Shown here piece after piece: positions 63,050 through 64,000 of a stretch of DNA of 64,000 nt. Each line of letters opens with the position of its first letter. Position 1 is the first letter of the stretch. The position numbers and the translations under genes are program-made. Source of the DNA: Salvelinus alpinus (lineage: Eukaryota; Chordata; Actinopteri; Salmoniformes; Salmonidae); NCBI RefSeq assembly GCF_045679555.1, contig NC_092094.1, forward strand, positions 30,354,052 to 30,418,051, read 5' to 3'. The notes beneath the pieces were generated by a model. The model saw only the letters and a program-made list of their open reading frames with translations, was not told the DNA's origin and made no database searches.

Positions 63050-63590
63050 GTACTGATTTACAAGAAGAACCCCCCAGGTCGACCATTGAGATACGATTGG
63101 CCATCACCATTGGACGTCCATATTCTTCTGCCAGGGTACAATTGTTAAGAGGACCGTTCATCACCCATCCAAAGAGGGTTTTCACTGCATACGGTCCGTT
63201 GCCTTGGCTATTTATGATTTGCCAGGGTTCCATTGCCTTTGGAGCATTTACGCCAATCAGGAGTTCGACGTCGGCATCAATCTCCTTCAACTGAACCTCT
63301 TTCAGGTATGCCAGCTTTTGAGATCTTTCTGAGTGGGAATGTTCTCTCTTGTCACTGGGATCTTATTCTGGGTATAGACCTTTGGTAATGCAAGAAATGT
63401 GTTGCCTTCCACGTTGCCAATCTCTAATCCAGATATCTCTAAGCTCTTGGTAGGACTCTCCTGCCCCATTGTGCGTAGCAGAATTTCAGTCTCACTGCCT
63501 TTAGCTTTCAGCTGCCTCATGAGTCTCTCTGTACAAAATGTTGCTGAGCTACCAGAATTGAGAAACGCATAGGTTAACAGAGACATGCTT
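63050..63590 (-). pseudogene. BEL/Pao A17-type protease remnant
   Basis: Contains YAFLNSGSSATFCTERLMRQ, where the expected catalytic D-S-G-S is N-S-G-S. Then VDLLIG-like VELLIGVNAPKAMEPWQI and GPYAVKTLFGWVMNGPL. There is a frame change near 63300. Confidence 0.83.
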
Positions 63591-63930
63591 CCATTGCCAC
63601 CTTTACTTGAACTGGCACAATTGCAAGTGCAAAATCTGTACCGGCCCCGGTATCTTCACCAGCTTCCAGTGAAACAAGAGCACTGCTGACAGTCTCCTCC
63701 CACTTTACTGCTACACCACTCATATCTGCCTTTTGAGATCTAAATCTCTCTCTTCCTTCTATGTGCAGGATAGTGGGGTGCTTTCTTTGACAGCTCTGAC
63801 AGGTCATCCTTCTTTTACATTCTCTGCTTAAGTGTCCTCTCATCAAACAGCCAAAACATAGGCCTTTTGATCTCAGAAACTCAACCTTGGATTCGTGTGG
63901 CTGTGCCTTCACCTGTTGGCAGTCGACCAA
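63574..63930 (-). pseudogene. BEL/Pao gag C-terminal zinc-knuckle region
   Basis: Contains LCFGCLMRGHLSRECKRRMT and CQSCQRKHPTILH, two Cys/His knuckle motifs. The upstream part of gag continues toward 64000 and beyond. Confidence 0.83.
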
Positions 63931-64000
63931 TAAATGCTCACCAGCACAAAATATACATGAGATACTGGGAGCATCAGAAGGGTAGGTGCCTGGTCTCTTT

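Larger units (their letters stand above)
57640..64000 (-). mobile_element. Decayed BEL/Pao LTR retrotransposon, runs off the window
   Basis: Minus-strand domain order is zinc knuckle, A17-type protease, reverse transcriptase, RNase H and integrase, the order of BEL/Pao elements. All frames are broken. Its 5' end lies beyond 64000; the 3' LTR was not identified, though 57640-57820 may be part of the 3' region. A TTAA-flanked element splits the reverse transcriptase. Confidence 0.88.

Overview
The window is vertebrate genomic DNA, almost certainly from a salmonid fish (trout, salmon or char). Three spliced protein genes with GT-AG introns sit in a dense bed of transposons. The salmonid call rests on several Tc1-like elements, two of them of the Sleeping Beauty-type family with paired direct repeats in their ends, on a 5S-rRNA-headed SINE, and on tRNA-headed SINEs with a shared body. 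Family comparisons are from memory; no search was run.

Host genes. (1) 1611-9539, plus strand: carnitine palmitoyltransferase 1 (CPT1, leaning to the CPT1B type), 18 coding exons that sum to an open frame of 771 aa. (2) 13712-17895, minus strand: selenophosphate synthetase 1 (SEPHS1), 9 coding exons, 392 aa, with Thr in place of the catalytic Sec/Cys. (3) 38355-52960, plus strand: pre-mRNA splicing factor 18 (PRPF18), 10 coding exons, 343 aa. All three frames close exactly, so all look functional. cpt1 and sephs1 converge; sephs1 and prpf18 diverge. SEPHS1 and PRPF18 are also near neighbours on human 10p13, so part of the order is old.

Mobile DNA. Tc1-like elements lie at 10039-11634, 15464-17068, 18331-19865, 26240-27801 (an inverted duplicate), 27808-29414 (intact 340-aa transposase), 31132-33048 (broken), 40120-41684, 46085-47705, 54828-56019 (chimeric) and 56022-57630 (intact 340-aa transposase). 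Pogo/Tigger-like short elements are at 20151-20574 and 39441-40117. hAT elements are at 6828-7252 (8-bp target duplication), 39315-43148 (8-bp duplication, carrying nested insertions) and about 45470-49705 (a decayed transposase split by a Tc1 element). A 5'-truncated L1-like LINE (33168-38184, minus) has a non-autonomous LTR element (34134-36494) inside it. The right edge is a decayed BEL/Pao LTR retrotransposon on the minus strand (about 57640 to beyond 64000), itself split by a TTAA-flanked element (60820-62638).

Most notable observations: a 28-bp minisatellite in cpt1 that repeats the exon's own 5' splice site about 39 times; a non-autonomous LTR element whose long proline-rich reading frame starts inside the LTR and is broken by one amber codon; an inverted-duplicate Tc1 element with two left ends; two SINE types with different heads (tRNA, 5S rRNA) on a related body; and a 104-bp CA/TG repeat 11 bp from a sephs1 splice donor. 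No bacterial-type system, CRISPR array or operon is present.
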